Positions 23,868 through 33,729 of a stretch of 64,000 bases of DNA are shown here, in pieces. Origin of the DNA: Planktophila sp965267775 (lineage in GTDB: Bacteria > Actinomycetota > Actinomycetes > Nanopelagicales > Nanopelagicaceae); NCBI GenBank assembly GCA_965267775.1, contig OZ254140.1, positions 1,364,001 through 1,428,000 of the forward strand. The letters are read 5' to 3'. A program made the position numbers and the translations under genes. How positions within the stretch are numbered: position 1 is the stretch's first letter; every line of letters starts with the position of its first letter. A model generated the notes under the pieces. It was not told the origin of the DNA. It saw only the letters and a program-made list of their open reading frames with translations, and searched no databases.

Positions 23868-24749
23868 CTAAAACTTGGTTCCTGTAATTCGTTCGAAAGC
23901 CTCTTCATATCGAGCTGCTGTCTTCTCGATAATTTCATTGGGTAGCTCTGGCGGTGGAGATTTCTTATCCCATCCGCTTGAGATCAACCAGTCACGAACA
24001 AATTGCTTATCAAATGATGGTTGTGACTTTCCTGGCGCCCAACCATCGGCCTCCCAGAATCGCGATGAATCGGGGGTGAGCGCTTCATCTCCGAGAGTGA
24101 TTGCACCTTCGGAATTGGCGCCAAATTCAAACTTTGTATCAGCAAGGATGATTCCTCGACTTAGTGCGTACTCAGCTGCAGTGTCATAGAGCTTGAGAGT
24201 TGTTGCGCGTAAATCTTCTGCGATATCACGGCCAACTATTTTGACTGCTGCATCAAAATCAATATTAATATCGTGATCGCCTACTTCAGCTTTTGTAGCC
24301 GGTGTAAAAATGGATGAAGGCAATTTCGAACCGTCAAGCAAGCCTTGTGGAAGGAGATTTCCGCACACTTCGCTCTTATCTTTATATTCGACAAGTCCGC
24401 TTCCGGTTAAGTAACCACGTGCAACACATTCAATCTCATACATTTCAAGCGGTTGCACAATCACTGCGCGATCCATTACCTGGCTTGGCACATCTTCTGT
24501 AATGATGTGGTTCGGGACGATGTCGCCGAGGAGTTCAAACCAGAAGAGCGATAATTGCGTCAAAATGGCGCCTTTATTAGGGATTACAGAGGGAAGAACC
24601 CAGTCGAAGGCAGAGATTCGATCTGATGCGACGAGAAGGATTTCGCCCTCATCATTGCTATAAAGATCGCGCACCTTACCTGTGCGGATATGAGTCCAGC
24701 CGTCAATCATCGGCGCAACAGGTGCGCCCGCTGCTCCGAATCCACTCAT
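23868..24749 (-). CDS. purC: Phosphoribosylaminoimidazole-succinocarboxamide synthase
   Basis: SAICAR synthetase: joins CAIR and aspartate using ATP. 293 residues, the longer actinobacterial/yeast-like form. Motifs: HIRTGKVRDLYS (about 21-32), VASDRISAFDWVLPS (41-55), ECVARGYLTGSGL and LADTKFEFG (about 201-209). Its ATG overlaps the purB stop (ATGA), so the two are translationally coupled. Confidence 0.97.
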   Translation of the reverse strand: MSGFGAAGAPVAPMIDGWTHIRTGKVRDLYSNDEGEILLVASDRISAFDWVLPSVIPNKGAILTQLSLFWFELLGDIVPNHIITEDVPSQVMDRAVIVQPLEMYEIECVARGYLTGSGLVEYKDKSEVCGNLLPQGLLDGSKLPSSIFTPATKAEVGDHDINIDFDAAVKIVGRDIAEDLRATTLKLYDTAAEYALSRGIILADTKFEFGANSEGAITLGDEALTPDSSRFWEADGWAPGKSQPSFDKQFVRDWLISSGWDKKSPPPELPNEIIEKTAARYEEAFERITGTKF

Positions 24750-26149
24750 CGAATAGAACCTGGCTTATAAGTTGCAGCCTTTGGAAACTTCTTTGTGATG
24801 CTCTCGATTCGTGCAACTACACGCGAAACTTGTTCGCGGGCATCACCGGTAAATTCAATAGGATTTCCTATCAAGGCATCAAGCTCTGAACGCTTAAATG
24901 GAATGCGCTCGTCTGCGGCAAGTGCATCAAGAAGGTTATTGCTCTTGCCCTCTCGCATACCAAGGGCTGCAGCAACTGCATGCTCCTTAATCGCTTCATG
25001 TGCAATTTCGCGACCGATGCCTGCCTTAACGGAAGCCATCAGAATCTTCGTTGTTGCAAGGAAAGGTAGGTAGCGCTCAAGCTCTGCATCGATGACAGCT
25101 GGGAATGCTCCGAATTCATTGAGGACGGTCAGCATTGTTTCGAGCAAGCCATCAATTGCGTAGAAGGCATCTGCAATTGCAACGCGACGCACTACGCTAC
25201 AAGAGACATCGCCTTCATTCCATTGATTGCCTGCAAGTTCAGAGACCATAGATGCATAGCCACGCAAGATCACTGTGAGGCCATTAACTCGCTCACATGA
25301 TCGGGTATTCATCTTGTGAGGCATTGCAGATGAACCAACTTGGCCCGCCTTAAATCCTTCGGTAACTAACTCTGCGCCAGCCATTAAGCGAATAGAGGTT
25401 GCCAGCGATGATGGAGATGCCGCTAACTGAACCAAGGTCGTGAGAACTTCATAATCGAGCGAACGTGGGTAAACCTGGCCAGTTGAATCGAGTACTCGCT
25501 CAAATCCAAGCTCAGCTGCGATAGATGCTTCTAGCTTCTGGTGAATATCGGATGAGCCAAGGAGATCGATTGAGTCCTGTGCTGTTCCGACTGGACCCTT
25601 AATTCCACGCATCGGATAACGGTTTTGAAGGCTCTCAAGGCGCTCAAATGCGTAAAGGAGCTCTTCGGCAGCTGATGCAAAGCGCTTTCCTAGCGTTGTA
25701 ATTTGTGCCGGAACATTATGTGAGCGACCTGCGATAGGGCGATCTGAGTACTGCGCAGATTTTGCTCCGAGCTCTGCAAGGAGAGCAACAACTTTATCGC
25801 GGACGATATTGAGACCGTCGCGAATCTGGAGAGCCTCAATATTTTCAGTCAGGTCGCGACTAGTCATTCCTGCGTGAATCGCTTCATGTCCTGCAAGAGC
25901 GTTGAACTCTTCGATGCGAGCCTTCACATCGTGGCGAGTAATCTTTTCACGAGCATCGATAGATGCGAGGTCGACAGAGTTAATGACCTTCTCGTAATCA
26001 GCGATGACAGCTGCATCGATGGGATGGCCGAGTTGTGATTGTGCACGAGCAACTGCAATCCACAGTTGGCGTTCAGCGATAATTTTCTGCTCGGGTGCAA
26101 ATACCTTTCGCATCTCTTCGGATGCATAACGGTTAGCCAATACGCTCAT
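24746..26149 (-). CDS. purB: Adenylosuccinate lyase
   Basis: Splits fumarate from SAICAR and from adenylosuccinate. 467 residues from the ATG at 26149, which follows the purD stop by four bases; the in-frame ATG at 26167 lies inside purD and is less likely. Fumarase-superfamily motifs: SRDLTENIEALQI, the GRSHNVPAQITTLGKR segment and the signature GSSAMPHKMNTRSCERV (about 266-282). Confidence 0.96.
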   Translation of the reverse strand: MSVLANRYASEEMRKVFAPEQKIIAERQLWIAVARAQSQLGHPIDAAVIADYEKVINSVDLASIDAREKITRHDVKARIEEFNALAGHEAIHAGMTSRDLTENIEALQIRDGLNIVRDKVVALLAELGAKSAQYSDRPIAGRSHNVPAQITTLGKRFASAAEELLYAFERLESLQNRYPMRGIKGPVGTAQDSIDLLGSSDIHQKLEASIAAELGFERVLDSTGQVYPRSLDYEVLTTLVQLAASPSSLATSIRLMAGAELVTEGFKAGQVGSSAMPHKMNTRSCERVNGLTVILRGYASMVSELAGNQWNEGDVSCSVVRRVAIADAFYAIDGLLETMLTVLNEFGAFPAVIDAELERYLPFLATTKILMASVKAGIGREIAHEAIKEHAVAAALGMREGKSNNLLDALAADERIPFKRSELDALIGNPIEFTGDAREQVSRVVARIESITKKFPKAATYKPGSIR

Positions 26150-26153
26150 TGGA

Positions 26154-27386
26154 TTACTTCCCCTCACTTGCTACTAGTGCTATATCTGAACGGTAGAAAG
26201 AGTTTTGACAGGTGATTTTAGAGATTGTTCCATAAGCGCTCTCACGTGCCGCGCTGAGATTCTCTCCTAGACCAGTAACGGTAAGCACTCGCCCACCACT
26301 TGAAACTAAACCTTGGGGTGTATGTGAAGTGCCCGCGTGATAAACAGTTGTACCTGTAGATGCAGGGATCTCAATAGACGCGCCAATCTTTGGCGACTCT
26401 GGATAGCCTTCAGTTGCAAGTACGACGGTCACTGCGCTCTCATCGCTCCAGTGAAGAACTGTGTCATCTAAATTATCTGTAGCAGCGTTATAGAGAAGAG
26501 TGGCAAGTGGAGTCTTCAGACGAGGAATCAGAACTTGAGTCTCAGGGTCACCGAAGCGAGCATTGAATTCAATGACCTTGAGACCGTTCTTTGTCAGTGC
26601 AAGACCTGCATATAACAAGCCTACGAAAGGGGTTCCGCGCGCTGCCATCTCTGCAATCATCGGAGCTAGAACTTTTTCATATGTCTCTTCAACAATCTCA
26701 TCCGGTGCCCAAGGAAGCGGTGAGTACGCACCCATTCCACCAGTATTAGGTCCCTCATCATTGTCATAGGCGCGCTTGAAATCTTGCGCTGGTTGCATCG
26801 CCAAAATATTGCGCCCATCTGAGATTCCAAACAATGAAATCTCAGGACCATCGAGATACTCTTCAATAACTACGCGGCTGCATTGCAGCGCATGTTTAAG
26901 CGCTGCTTCGCGATCATTGGTAACTACAACGCCTTTACCTGCAGCAAGTCCATCATCCTTAACTACATAAGGAGCTCCAAAAGCATCGAGAGCTTTTTCT
27001 ATTTCGCTCTGAGTTGTGCAGGTATAGCTCAGCGCTGTTGGTACGCCCGCATCGCGCATAACGCCCTTTGCGAAATCTTTTGAACCTTCGAGCTGCGCTG
27101 CCGCCTTTGATGGTCCAAAGACAGGTATTCCGATTGCACGCACTGCATCTGCAGCTCCATTAACGAGTGGAACTTCAGGACCGATCACCACAAGGTCGAC
27201 ACCGAGAGATTGCGCAAGCGATGCAATCGCTTGATTATCTGAAATCGCGAGCGGATGCACCTGTGCGAAATCTGCAATGCCAGGATTGCCTGGCGCAACG
27301 TGAAGTTCTGTACAAGCAGAATCTGCCTGCAGTCCTAGTGCAAGTGCGTGCTCACGACCGCCGCTTCCAACTAGGAGGATTTTCAT
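26154..27386 (-). CDS. purD: Phosphoribosylamine-glycine ligase
   Basis: GAR synthetase: phosphoribosylamine, glycine and ATP to GAR. 410 residues. N-terminal VGSGGREHALA, ATP-grasp features FGPSKAAAQLEGSKDFAK and VVKDDGLAAGKGVVV, and the metal-binding EFNARFGDPETQ (about 275-286) are all visible. A three-base gap to purA upstream keeps it in the same transcript. Confidence 0.97.
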   Translation of the reverse strand: MKILLVGSGGREHALALGLQADSACTELHVAPGNPGIADFAQVHPLAISDNQAIASLAQSLGVDLVVIGPEVPLVNGAADAVRAIGIPVFGPSKAAAQLEGSKDFAKGVMRDAGVPTALSYTCTTQSEIEKALDAFGAPYVVKDDGLAAGKGVVVTNDREAALKHALQCSRVVIEEYLDGPEISLFGISDGRNILAMQPAQDFKRAYDNDEGPNTGGMGAYSPLPWAPDEIVEETYEKVLAPMIAEMAARGTPFVGLLYAGLALTKNGLKVIEFNARFGDPETQVLIPRLKTPLATLLYNAATDNLDDTVLHWSDESAVTVVLATEGYPESPKIGASIEIPASTGTTVYHAGTSHTPQGLVSSGGRVLTVTGLGENLSAARESAYGTISKITCQNSFYRSDIALVASEGK

Positions 27387-27389
27387 GGC

Positions 27390-28673
27390 TTAGATGAAAT
27401 CCTTTACGACGATTGTTTGGTCGCGCCCGGGACCTACCCCGATTGCGCTCATCGGAGCGCCAGAGATTTTCTCGAGGAAGGTGATGTAATCCTGTGCATT
27501 CTTAGGAAGATCACTGATCTTTCGTGCGCCAGAGATATCTTCTTTCCAACCTGGGAGGTACTCATAGATTGGCTTTGCATGGTGGAAGTCAGATTGTGAA
27601 GATGGCAGCTCTTCTACGCGCTTTCCATCGATCTCGTAGGCAACACATACTGGGATTTGTTCCCAGCCTGTAAGGACATCGAGCTTTGTCAGGAAGAAGT
27701 CAGTCAGGCCATTAACGCGCACTGCATAGCGCGCGATAGGAGCGTCATACCAACCGCAACGACGTGCGCGACCAGTTGTTACACCGACCTCGCCACCGAT
27801 TGTGCGGAGCTTCTCGCCATCTTCATCAAAGAGCTCAGTTGGAAATGGTCCTGAACCGACGCGAGTTGTGTAGGCCTTTACGATTCCAATAACTGTCTCG
27901 ATCTTTGTTGGACCGATACCTGAACCTGTGCATGCGCCACCAGCAGTTGGGTTTGATGAAGTCACGAATGGATATGTTCCGTGATCAACATCGAGGAGAG
28001 TTCCTTGTGAGCCTTCGAGCAATACGCGCTTGCCAGCTTTAAGTGCCTGATCGAGAAGCAAAACAGTATCTGCAACATATGGACGAAGGATCTCTGCATA
28101 CTCGAGGTATTCAGCGAGAACATCATCGACTGAAATATCTTTACGGTTGAAGACCTTGATAAGAATCTGGTTCTTATCGCGAAGTGCGCCTTCAAGCTTT
28201 TGGCGAAGAATTGATGGATCAAAGAGATCTTGTACGCGAATTCCAATGCGGTTGATCTTGTCTGCATATGCAGGACCGATACCGCGACCTGTTGTACCAA
28301 TCTTTGACTTACCAAGAAAGCGCTCTGAAACCTTATCGATGGTGCGGTGGTAAGGAGTAATCAAATGTGCATTAGTTGAGATAACCAACTTGCTGCAATC
28401 AATTCCGCGCTCTGTAAGACCGTTGATCTCCTGAAGCAAAACTGCTGGGTCAATAACGACGCCATTTGCAATTACAGGGATAACGTTTGGAGAGAGGATT
28501 CCTGAAGGAAGTAAGTGAAGTGCGTACTTCTGATCTCCGATGACAACTGTGTGACCGGCGTTGTTGCCGCCTTGGTAACGAACAACATAATCGACGCGAT
28601 CTCCGAGCAAGTCGGTAGCTTTACCCTTGCCCTCATCACCCCACTGTGCTCCCAGTAGAACTAATGCAGGCAT
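27390..28673 (-). CDS. purA: Adenylosuccinate synthetase
   Basis: GTP-dependent first step from IMP to AMP. 427 residues with the catalytic P-loop variant GAQWGDEGKGK (8-18), NAGHTVVIG (about 38-46), IGTTGRGIGPAYADK and the GTP-recognition TKLDVLTGW. Length normal. It heads the purine run; fba lies 34 bases upstream on the same strand. Confidence 0.97.
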   Translation of the reverse strand: MPALVLLGAQWGDEGKGKATDLLGDRVDYVVRYQGGNNAGHTVVIGDQKYALHLLPSGILSPNVIPVIANGVVIDPAVLLQEINGLTERGIDCSKLVISTNAHLITPYHRTIDKVSERFLGKSKIGTTGRGIGPAYADKINRIGIRVQDLFDPSILRQKLEGALRDKNQILIKVFNRKDISVDDVLAEYLEYAEILRPYVADTVLLLDQALKAGKRVLLEGSQGTLLDVDHGTYPFVTSSNPTAGGACTGSGIGPTKIETVIGIVKAYTTRVGSGPFPTELFDEDGEKLRTIGGEVGVTTGRARRCGWYDAPIARYAVRVNGLTDFFLTKLDVLTGWEQIPVCVAYEIDGKRVEELPSSQSDFHHAKPIYEYLPGWKEDISGARKISDLPKNAQDYITFLEKISGAPMSAIGVGPGRDQTIVVKDFI

Positions 28674-28707
28674 GGATAAAGCCTCTCCGACTCGTAGGTT
28701 TAATTAA

Positions 28708-29742
28708 TTACTTAAGAAGTGATGTGCCAGTTGAACGAAGATCTTCGCAAGCGAGTGCAACACGAGCTGCAATACCTGCTTCAGCAGCCTTACCCCATGC
28801 ACGTGGATCGTAAGCCTTCTTATTTCCGATCTCGCCATCAATCTTGAGAACGCCGTCGTAGTTCTTCATGATGTGATCTACAACTGGACGTGTGAATGCG
28901 TACTGAGTATCTGTATCGATATTCATCTTGATTACACCGTAATCGAGTGAATCGCGGATCTCTGAGAGAAGTGAACCTGAACCACCGTGGAATACGAGAT
29001 CCATTGGCTTGCTTCCTGCAGCCTGTCCAAGCTTTGTCGCAACTGCATCTTGAAGATCCTTCAAGATTGCTGGGCTGAGAACAACGTTACCTGGCTTGTA
29101 TACGCCGTGAACATTTCCGAATGTTGCAGCAACCATGTAGCGACCATTTGATCCATCGCCAAGTGCTTCGATTGTCATCAAAGCATCTTCGGGTGTTGAG
29201 TAGAGCTTTGCATCGTGCTTTGCCTCTACGCCATCTTCTTCGCCACCGACAACGCCGATTTCGATTTCAAGAATTGTCTTTGCTGCTACTGACTTCGCGA
29301 GAAGTTCCTTCGCGATAACCATGTTCTCCTTCATGTCGACAGCTGAGCCATCCCACATGTGTGAGTTAAATAGTGGTGCCTTGCCATCCTTGATGCGCTG
29401 CGCACCAATCTCGAGAAGCGGACGCATAAATGTGTCGAGCTTCTCCTTTGGGCAATGGTCTGTGTGAATTGCAATGTTGACGTTGTAATTTTTTGCAACA
29501 ACGTGTGCAAACTCTGCGAGCGCTACTGCGCCAGCAACCTGGTCCTTAACGGTTGAACCTGATGCGTACTCTGCTCCACCCCAAGAGAACTGGATGATTC
29601 CATCTGATTCTGCCTCTGCGAAACCGCGGATAGCGCCGATAACTGTCTGTGATGATGAGACGTTGATCGCTGGATATGCGAACTTACCCGCCTTAGCGCG
29701 GTCCAACATTGCTGCATAAACTTCAGGGGTTGCAATTGGCAT
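28708..29742 (-). CDS. fba: Class II fructose-bisphosphate aldolase
   Basis: Zinc-dependent aldolase of glycolysis/gluconeogenesis. 344 residues from the ATG at 29742 (GGAG 7-10 bases upstream); the longer frame to 29829 lacks family support. Zinc ligands are visible in AIHTDHCPKE (about 104-113) and in the later GNVHGVY and VFHGGSGS segments. NIDTDTQYAF (about 282-291) matches the class II signature. It may be co-transcribed with the downstream purine genes. Confidence 0.95.
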   Translation of the reverse strand: MPIATPEVYAAMLDRAKAGKFAYPAINVSSSQTVIGAIRGFAEAESDGIIQFSWGGAEYASGSTVKDQVAGAVALAEFAHVVAKNYNVNIAIHTDHCPKEKLDTFMRPLLEIGAQRIKDGKAPLFNSHMWDGSAVDMKENMVIAKELLAKSVAAKTILEIEIGVVGGEEDGVEAKHDAKLYSTPEDALMTIEALGDGSNGRYMVAATFGNVHGVYKPGNVVLSPAILKDLQDAVATKLGQAAGSKPMDLVFHGGSGSLLSEIRDSLDYGVIKMNIDTDTQYAFTRPVVDHIMKNYDGVLKIDGEIGNKKAYDPRAWGKAAEAGIAARVALACEDLRSTGTSLLK

Positions 29743-30068
29743 GATGACTCCAAGAGGTAGATCGATGGGTGTAAACCCAATCCGATGCGGCTCCATTGGC
29801 TCACCGAGGCTTACGGCTAATCCAACCACCTACCCCCGCGTAAGCGAAAATCGACCCTCTGATTACCTCAAAAGCTTCTGGATTGCCGCTATAAGTGCGC
29901 TTAAAAGCGCTGGATTTGAGAGGAATTTGAGGAGATAGCTGAGGAAAGTTATGAGTGTCATGGGGCGGATAGTTCACTAGAAATGGCCCTGAAAGAGCGC
30001 CAATCTCGCCCCCTGTGGAGTGATAAACCCCTATGCAGGCTGGGGAGAGCCTTGTAATCTCAACGGTT
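29743..30068. promoter_or_regulatory. Divergent control region between fba and acs
   Basis: At 326 bases this is the longest gene-free stretch between divergent genes in the window. It holds a perfect palindrome GCGCTTAAAAGCGC at 29897-29910, a good candidate operator midway between the genes. It also holds a TAATCT -10-like box at about 30055, eight bases before the acs ATG. No protein frame with family character, no riboswitch fold and no Crp-type TGTGA-N6-TCACA site was seen. Confidence 0.45.
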
Positions 30069-32027
30069 ATGAGCCAAGAATCTCTCGAAAACCTCTCCAC
30101 AGAAGATCGTTCATTTACCCCATCCCCCGAATTTGCCGCTGAAGCCAACGCCCAGCCGAGCATCTACGCGGAAGCTCACCATGATGGCCTTGAGTTCTGG
30201 GAACGTCAGGCAGAGGCGCTCGTATGGGAGCGTAAGTGGGATACAACTCTTGATTGGAAGCCACCATTTGCTCAGTGGTTCGTCGGCGGAAAGATCAATG
30301 CATCAGTCAATGCACTCGATCGCCACGTAGCCGAGGGACATGGCGGACGCACAGCTTTTCACTTTGAAGGTGAACCTGGAGATACCCAGACAATTTCATA
30401 TGCCCAGATGCTCACCAATGTGAGTAAAGCTGCACATGCGCTCACTGAGTTGGGTGTTGTTGCAGGAGATCGCGTAGCAATTTACATGCCGTTGATTCCA
30501 GAGGCAGCTGTTGCGATGTTGGCATGTGCACGCATCGGTGCAATTCACTCTGTTGTCTTCGGTGGATTCTCTGCAGATGCACTTCTCTCTCGTATTCAAG
30601 ATGCAGATGCAAAATTGGTTATTACAGCAGATGGCGGTTTTAGAAAGGGCGCAGCATTTGCTCTCAAGCCTGCAGTCGATGAAGCGCTCAAAGGTGAGAC
30701 TAGCGTTCAAAAAGTTCTCGTTGTAAAAAGAACAGGACAAGAGACAGATTGGGTTGAAGGTCGTGACATCTGGTGGCATGACCTTGTTAATCATCAACCT
30801 TCTGTTCACACTCCTGAATATTTTGATAGCGAACATCCGCTCTTTATTCTTTACACATCAGGAACAACGGCGAAGCCAAAGGGAATCTTTCATACAACCG
30901 GTGGCTATCTCACACAAGTTGCTTACACTCATAAAGTTGTCTTCGACATTAAACCTCGCAGCGATGTCTATTGGTGCACTGCTGATGTTGGCTGGATAAC
31001 CGGCCATTCATACATGGTTTACGGCCCTATGATCAATGGCTCGACCCAGGTGATGTATGAAGGAACCCCTGATACACCGCATAAGGGGCGTATCTTCGAG
31101 ATTATTGAGAAGTACGGCGTGACAATCTTGTATACAGCTCCCACACTTATTCGCACATGGATGAAGTGGGGAGATGAATTTCCAAATCAATTCAATCTTT
31201 CAACGCTTCGACTCCTCGGCTCTGTTGGTGAACCAATTAACCCTGAGGCGTGGATTTGGTACCGACATGTCATCGGTGGTGGACGTTGTCCGATTGTTGA
31301 TACATGGTGGCAGACAGAGACTGGTGCAATCATGATTTCGCCGCTTCCTGGAATAACTGCAACAAAACCAGGATCTGCAATGCGACCTATTCCAGGTATT
31401 AGCGCAAAGGTTGTCGATGACAATGGCGTTCCAGTTGGTGATGGTCACGGCGGTTATCTCATCCTCGATCAACCTTGGCCATCGATGTTGCGTGGTGTCT
31501 GGGGCGAAGAAGAGCGCTATAAAGAAACTTATTGGTCTCGCTGGGATGGAATCTACTTCGCTGGCGATGGTGCAAAGTTAGATGACGATGGCGCAATCTG
31601 GTTACTTGGTCGCGTTGATGATGTGATGAATGTTTCTGGACATCGCATCTCTACAACAGAAGTTGAATCGGCGCTCGTATCTCACGAAGCTGTCGCAGAG
31701 GCGGCAGTTGTGGGTGCTGCAGATGCGATGACAGGACAGGGCATCGTTGCATTTGTCATCTTGCGCGGTGGTGTTGAACATGTTCAAGGTGAAGAGCTTG
31801 TTAAGGAACTTCGTAACCATGTTGCCAAGGAGATTGGTGCAATTGCAAAGCCGCGTCAGATCATGGTCGTTAATGAACTTCCAAAGACTCGAAGTGGCAA
31901 GATCATGCGTCGATTACTCAAGGATGTCGCTGAAAATCGTGCAGTTGGAGATGCAACTACCTTGGCAGATCCGAATGTGATGAAGTTGATTTCAGAGGGG
32001 CTAAAGAGCGCTACAAGCGAGGATTAG
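30069..32027 (+). CDS. acs: Acetyl-CoA synthetase
   Basis: AMP-forming enzyme activating acetate to acetyl-CoA. 652 residues from the ATG at 30069; the family starts near this point (ESLENLSTEDRSF) and the upstream in-frame ATG at 30033 would add 12 atypical residues. Motifs: YTSGTTAKPKGI (about 264-275), DTWWQTETGAIM, GRVDDVMNVSGHRIST and the acetylatable lysine in KTRSGKIMRR near the C-terminus. Its 3' end overlaps the convergent cvpA-like gene by 17 bases. Confidence 0.97.
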   Translation: MSQESLENLSTEDRSFTPSPEFAAEANAQPSIYAEAHHDGLEFWERQAEALVWERKWDTTLDWKPPFAQWFVGGKINASVNALDRHVAEGHGGRTAFHFEGEPGDTQTISYAQMLTNVSKAAHALTELGVVAGDRVAIYMPLIPEAAVAMLACARIGAIHSVVFGGFSADALLSRIQDADAKLVITADGGFRKGAAFALKPAVDEALKGETSVQKVLVVKRTGQETDWVEGRDIWWHDLVNHQPSVHTPEYFDSEHPLFILYTSGTTAKPKGIFHTTGGYLTQVAYTHKVVFDIKPRSDVYWCTADVGWITGHSYMVYGPMINGSTQVMYEGTPDTPHKGRIFEIIEKYGVTILYTAPTLIRTWMKWGDEFPNQFNLSTLRLLGSVGEPINPEAWIWYRHVIGGGRCPIVDTWWQTETGAIMISPLPGITATKPGSAMRPIPGISAKVVDDNGVPVGDGHGGYLILDQPWPSMLRGVWGEEERYKETYWSRWDGIYFAGDGAKLDDDGAIWLLGRVDDVMNVSGHRISTTEVESALVSHEAVAEAAVVGAADAMTGQGIVAFVILRGGVEHVQGEELVKELRNHVAKEIGAIAKPRQIMVVNELPKTRSGKIMRRLLKDVAENRAVGDATTLADPNVMKLISEGLKSATSED

Positions 32028-32481
32028 CCAGGAGTTTTTCAACCCTCTGGCGGACCTCTGTAATCACTGCAGGAGCGTGCTTATCGATCTGAAGGTAGAT
32101 CTTGCTCTCAGCAACTGAATTCTGACCTGGGCTCCATGGCGCCCAGAGCAGGATGGTTCCAATCACATAGAAGAGAATGACGTATTTACTCACCTCGAAG
32201 AGCGCACCGAGAAGCGAATCAATCCAACGAAGTGGGCCACGAATAAGCGTGAACTTAAGTGTCTTTGCAATCTGCGTACCTACCCAAGCTGTTGCATATG
32301 CGCCGGTGATGATTGCTGCGATGAGCCAACCGGTCTTGTTATATTGAACAACGAAGTACATCGCAGCGATTGCTCCTGCGATAAAAAATACTGTGCGCAA
32401 GATCGTTGTTACGAGCCCATTCTTATATCCCGTATAGAGAGCGCCGAAGGCAATCAGCGAGAATATGAGGTCAAAGATCAT
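32011..32481 (-). CDS. CvpA-family membrane protein
   Basis: A 156-residue membrane protein with four hydrophobic segments in the first 120 residues and a short C-terminal helix. FSLIAFGALYTGYKNGLVTT at the start and WIDSLLGALFEVSKY (about 87-101) are the CvpA hallmarks. In Mycobacterium the same module is fused to a serine protease (MarP); here it stands alone. It overlaps the TlpA-like gene upstream by four bases and is co-transcribed with nth and that gene. Confidence 0.8.
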   Translation of the reverse strand: MIFDLIFSLIAFGALYTGYKNGLVTTILRTVFFIAGAIAAMYFVVQYNKTGWLIAAIITGAYATAWVGTQIAKTLKFTLIRGPLRWIDSLLGALFEVSKYVILFYVIGTILLWAPWSPGQNSVAESKIYLQIDKHAPAVITEVRQRVEKLLANPRL

Positions 32482-33017
32482 CCGCGAAGTCCAAAGTATT
32501 TAAATGTCATGGTGCGAAGCTCTTCTGTTGAGCTAAATGGCCCAATTTTTTTGTAAAGAACCTTTCCATTGCCATCGATAAACCAGGTAACAGGAACGCC
32601 CATTCCAAAGTACTTACGAGTCGATCCATCTGCATCGTAGAGATTTGGCCACATTATGCCGTGGGTACGAGCAAACATACGTCCATCTTCGATTCGCTTC
32701 TCCTCAACATCTACTCCGATGAGTTGGATTTGCGGATCCATAGTCTGGAAGAACTCAGAGAAATATGGAAGTTCCTCTTTGCACGGATCACACCATGAGC
32801 CCCAGACATTGATAATCGCTGGCCCCTTGATTGCTGCAACATTTACTCCAGGAGAGCTATCGAGACACTCAGCAACAACTTCATCTACCGGATTAGGGAT
32901 TAAGGCGATGTGGTTACAAGCAACTACTTCACCAGTGATGACCGGCTCAGAGTTACCGCATGCTGTGAGAATTAATAGCGATGAAAGTGTCAGAGCTGTT
33001 GCTGTGCGGAGTTTCAT
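32478..33017 (-). CDS. TlpA-like thioredoxin-fold lipoprotein
   Basis: A 179-residue extracytoplasmic thiol-disulfide protein. Lipobox LLILTACG (cysteine about residue 20) predicts lipid anchoring. The thioredoxin fold starts at about 63, with redox motif WGSWCDPCKEELP (CxxC) and the cis-proline GVPVTWFIDGNG later. It probably reduces or exchanges disulfides in exported proteins, for example in cytochrome c maturation, although no cyt c gene lies here. Overlaps nth by four bases. Confidence 0.88.
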   Translation of the reverse strand: MKLRTATALTLSSLLILTACGNSEPVITGEVVACNHIALIPNPVDEVVAECLDSSPGVNVAAIKGPAIINVWGSWCDPCKEELPYFSEFFQTMDPQIQLIGVDVEEKRIEDGRMFARTHGIMWPNLYDADGSTRKYFGMGVPVTWFIDGNGKVLYKKIGPFSSTEELRTMTFKYFGLRG

Positions 33018-33712
33018 CTAAAGTCCTTATCTGTCTTTACTAATAGCGCGGCCTTCTTTGGATCCATCTCGCCGATGCCCACCGATGGGCAAAGTTTAGC
33101 GACAGGACATGCGCCACATGCTGGTTTTCGAGAGTGACAGATACGGCGTCCGTGCCAAATCATTCGCTGAGAAAGATTTGTCCACTCTTTCTGGGGAATA
33201 AGGTCTCCGACTTCAAATTCGACCTTCACGGGATCCATAGATGTCGTCCAACCAAAGCGTCGCGAGAGTCGACCAAAGTGAGTGTCAACTGTTATCCCAG
33301 GAATATCAAATGCATGTCCGAGAACAACATTTGCCGTCTTTCTTCCAACTCCGGGCAGAGTAATCAACTCTTCTAGAGTTGCGGGAACTTCTCCATCAAA
33401 ATCTTCAAGGAGCATCACTCCAAGACCTTTGAGGTGTCGAGCTTTTGCATGATAAAAACCTGCGGAGAAGATAATTTCTTCGATCTCAGGCAAAGGTGCT
33501 CGTGCATAATCTTTTGCGCTCTTATATTTCTTAAAGAGAGCTGGGGTAATCTGGTTGATCCGCTTATCGGTGCATTGAGCCGAGAGGATTACTGCAACGA
33601 TGAGTTCGAGAGGATTTTTGAAGTCGAGTTCACAGCGAATATCGGGGTAAGTCTTCGTTAAAACCTTATAAATAGCCCTAGCTTCCTTCTGACTTTCCTT
33701 ATCGGCGGGCAC
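33014..33712 (-). CDS. nth: Endonuclease III
   Basis: Base-excision repair glycosylase/AP lyase for oxidised pyrimidines. HhH motif LPGVGRKTANVVLGHAF with the catalytic Lys in SAQCTDKRINQ and catalytic Asp in TVDTHFGRLSRRF. The [4Fe-4S] cysteines are at the C-terminus in the pattern C-X6-C-X2-C-X5-C (CHSRKPACGACPVAKLC). The GTG at 33712 is chosen because TACTTT lies six bases before it and it clears the divergent crp start; a GTG at 33736 would overlap that gene. Confidence 0.93.
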   Translation of the reverse strand: MPADKESQKEARAIYKVLTKTYPDIRCELDFKNPLELIVAVILSAQCTDKRINQITPALFKKYKSAKDYARAPLPEIEEIIFSAGFYHAKARHLKGLGVMLLEDFDGEVPATLEELITLPGVGRKTANVVLGHAFDIPGITVDTHFGRLSRRFGWTTSMDPVKVEFEVGDLIPQKEWTNLSQRMIWHGRRICHSRKPACGACPVAKLCPSVGIGEMDPKKAALLVKTDKDFR

Positions 33713-33715
33713 GGG

Positions 33716-33724
33716 TATAAAGTA
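33716..33724. promoter_or_regulatory. Overlapping divergent -10 boxes of nth and the Crp-family gene
   Basis: TATAAA (33716-33721, plus) lies eight bases before the GTG at 33730. TACTTT (minus strand, 33719-33724) lies six bases before the GTG at 33712. The two -10 boxes share three bases, so the promoters should exclude each other, and both transcripts would be leaderless. Confidence 0.5.
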
Positions 33725-33729
33725 CCGGT

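Noticed and set aside
28674..28707. Purine riboswitch before the purine genes
   Set aside because: Only 34 bases lie between fba and purA, and no such fold was seen upstream of fba.
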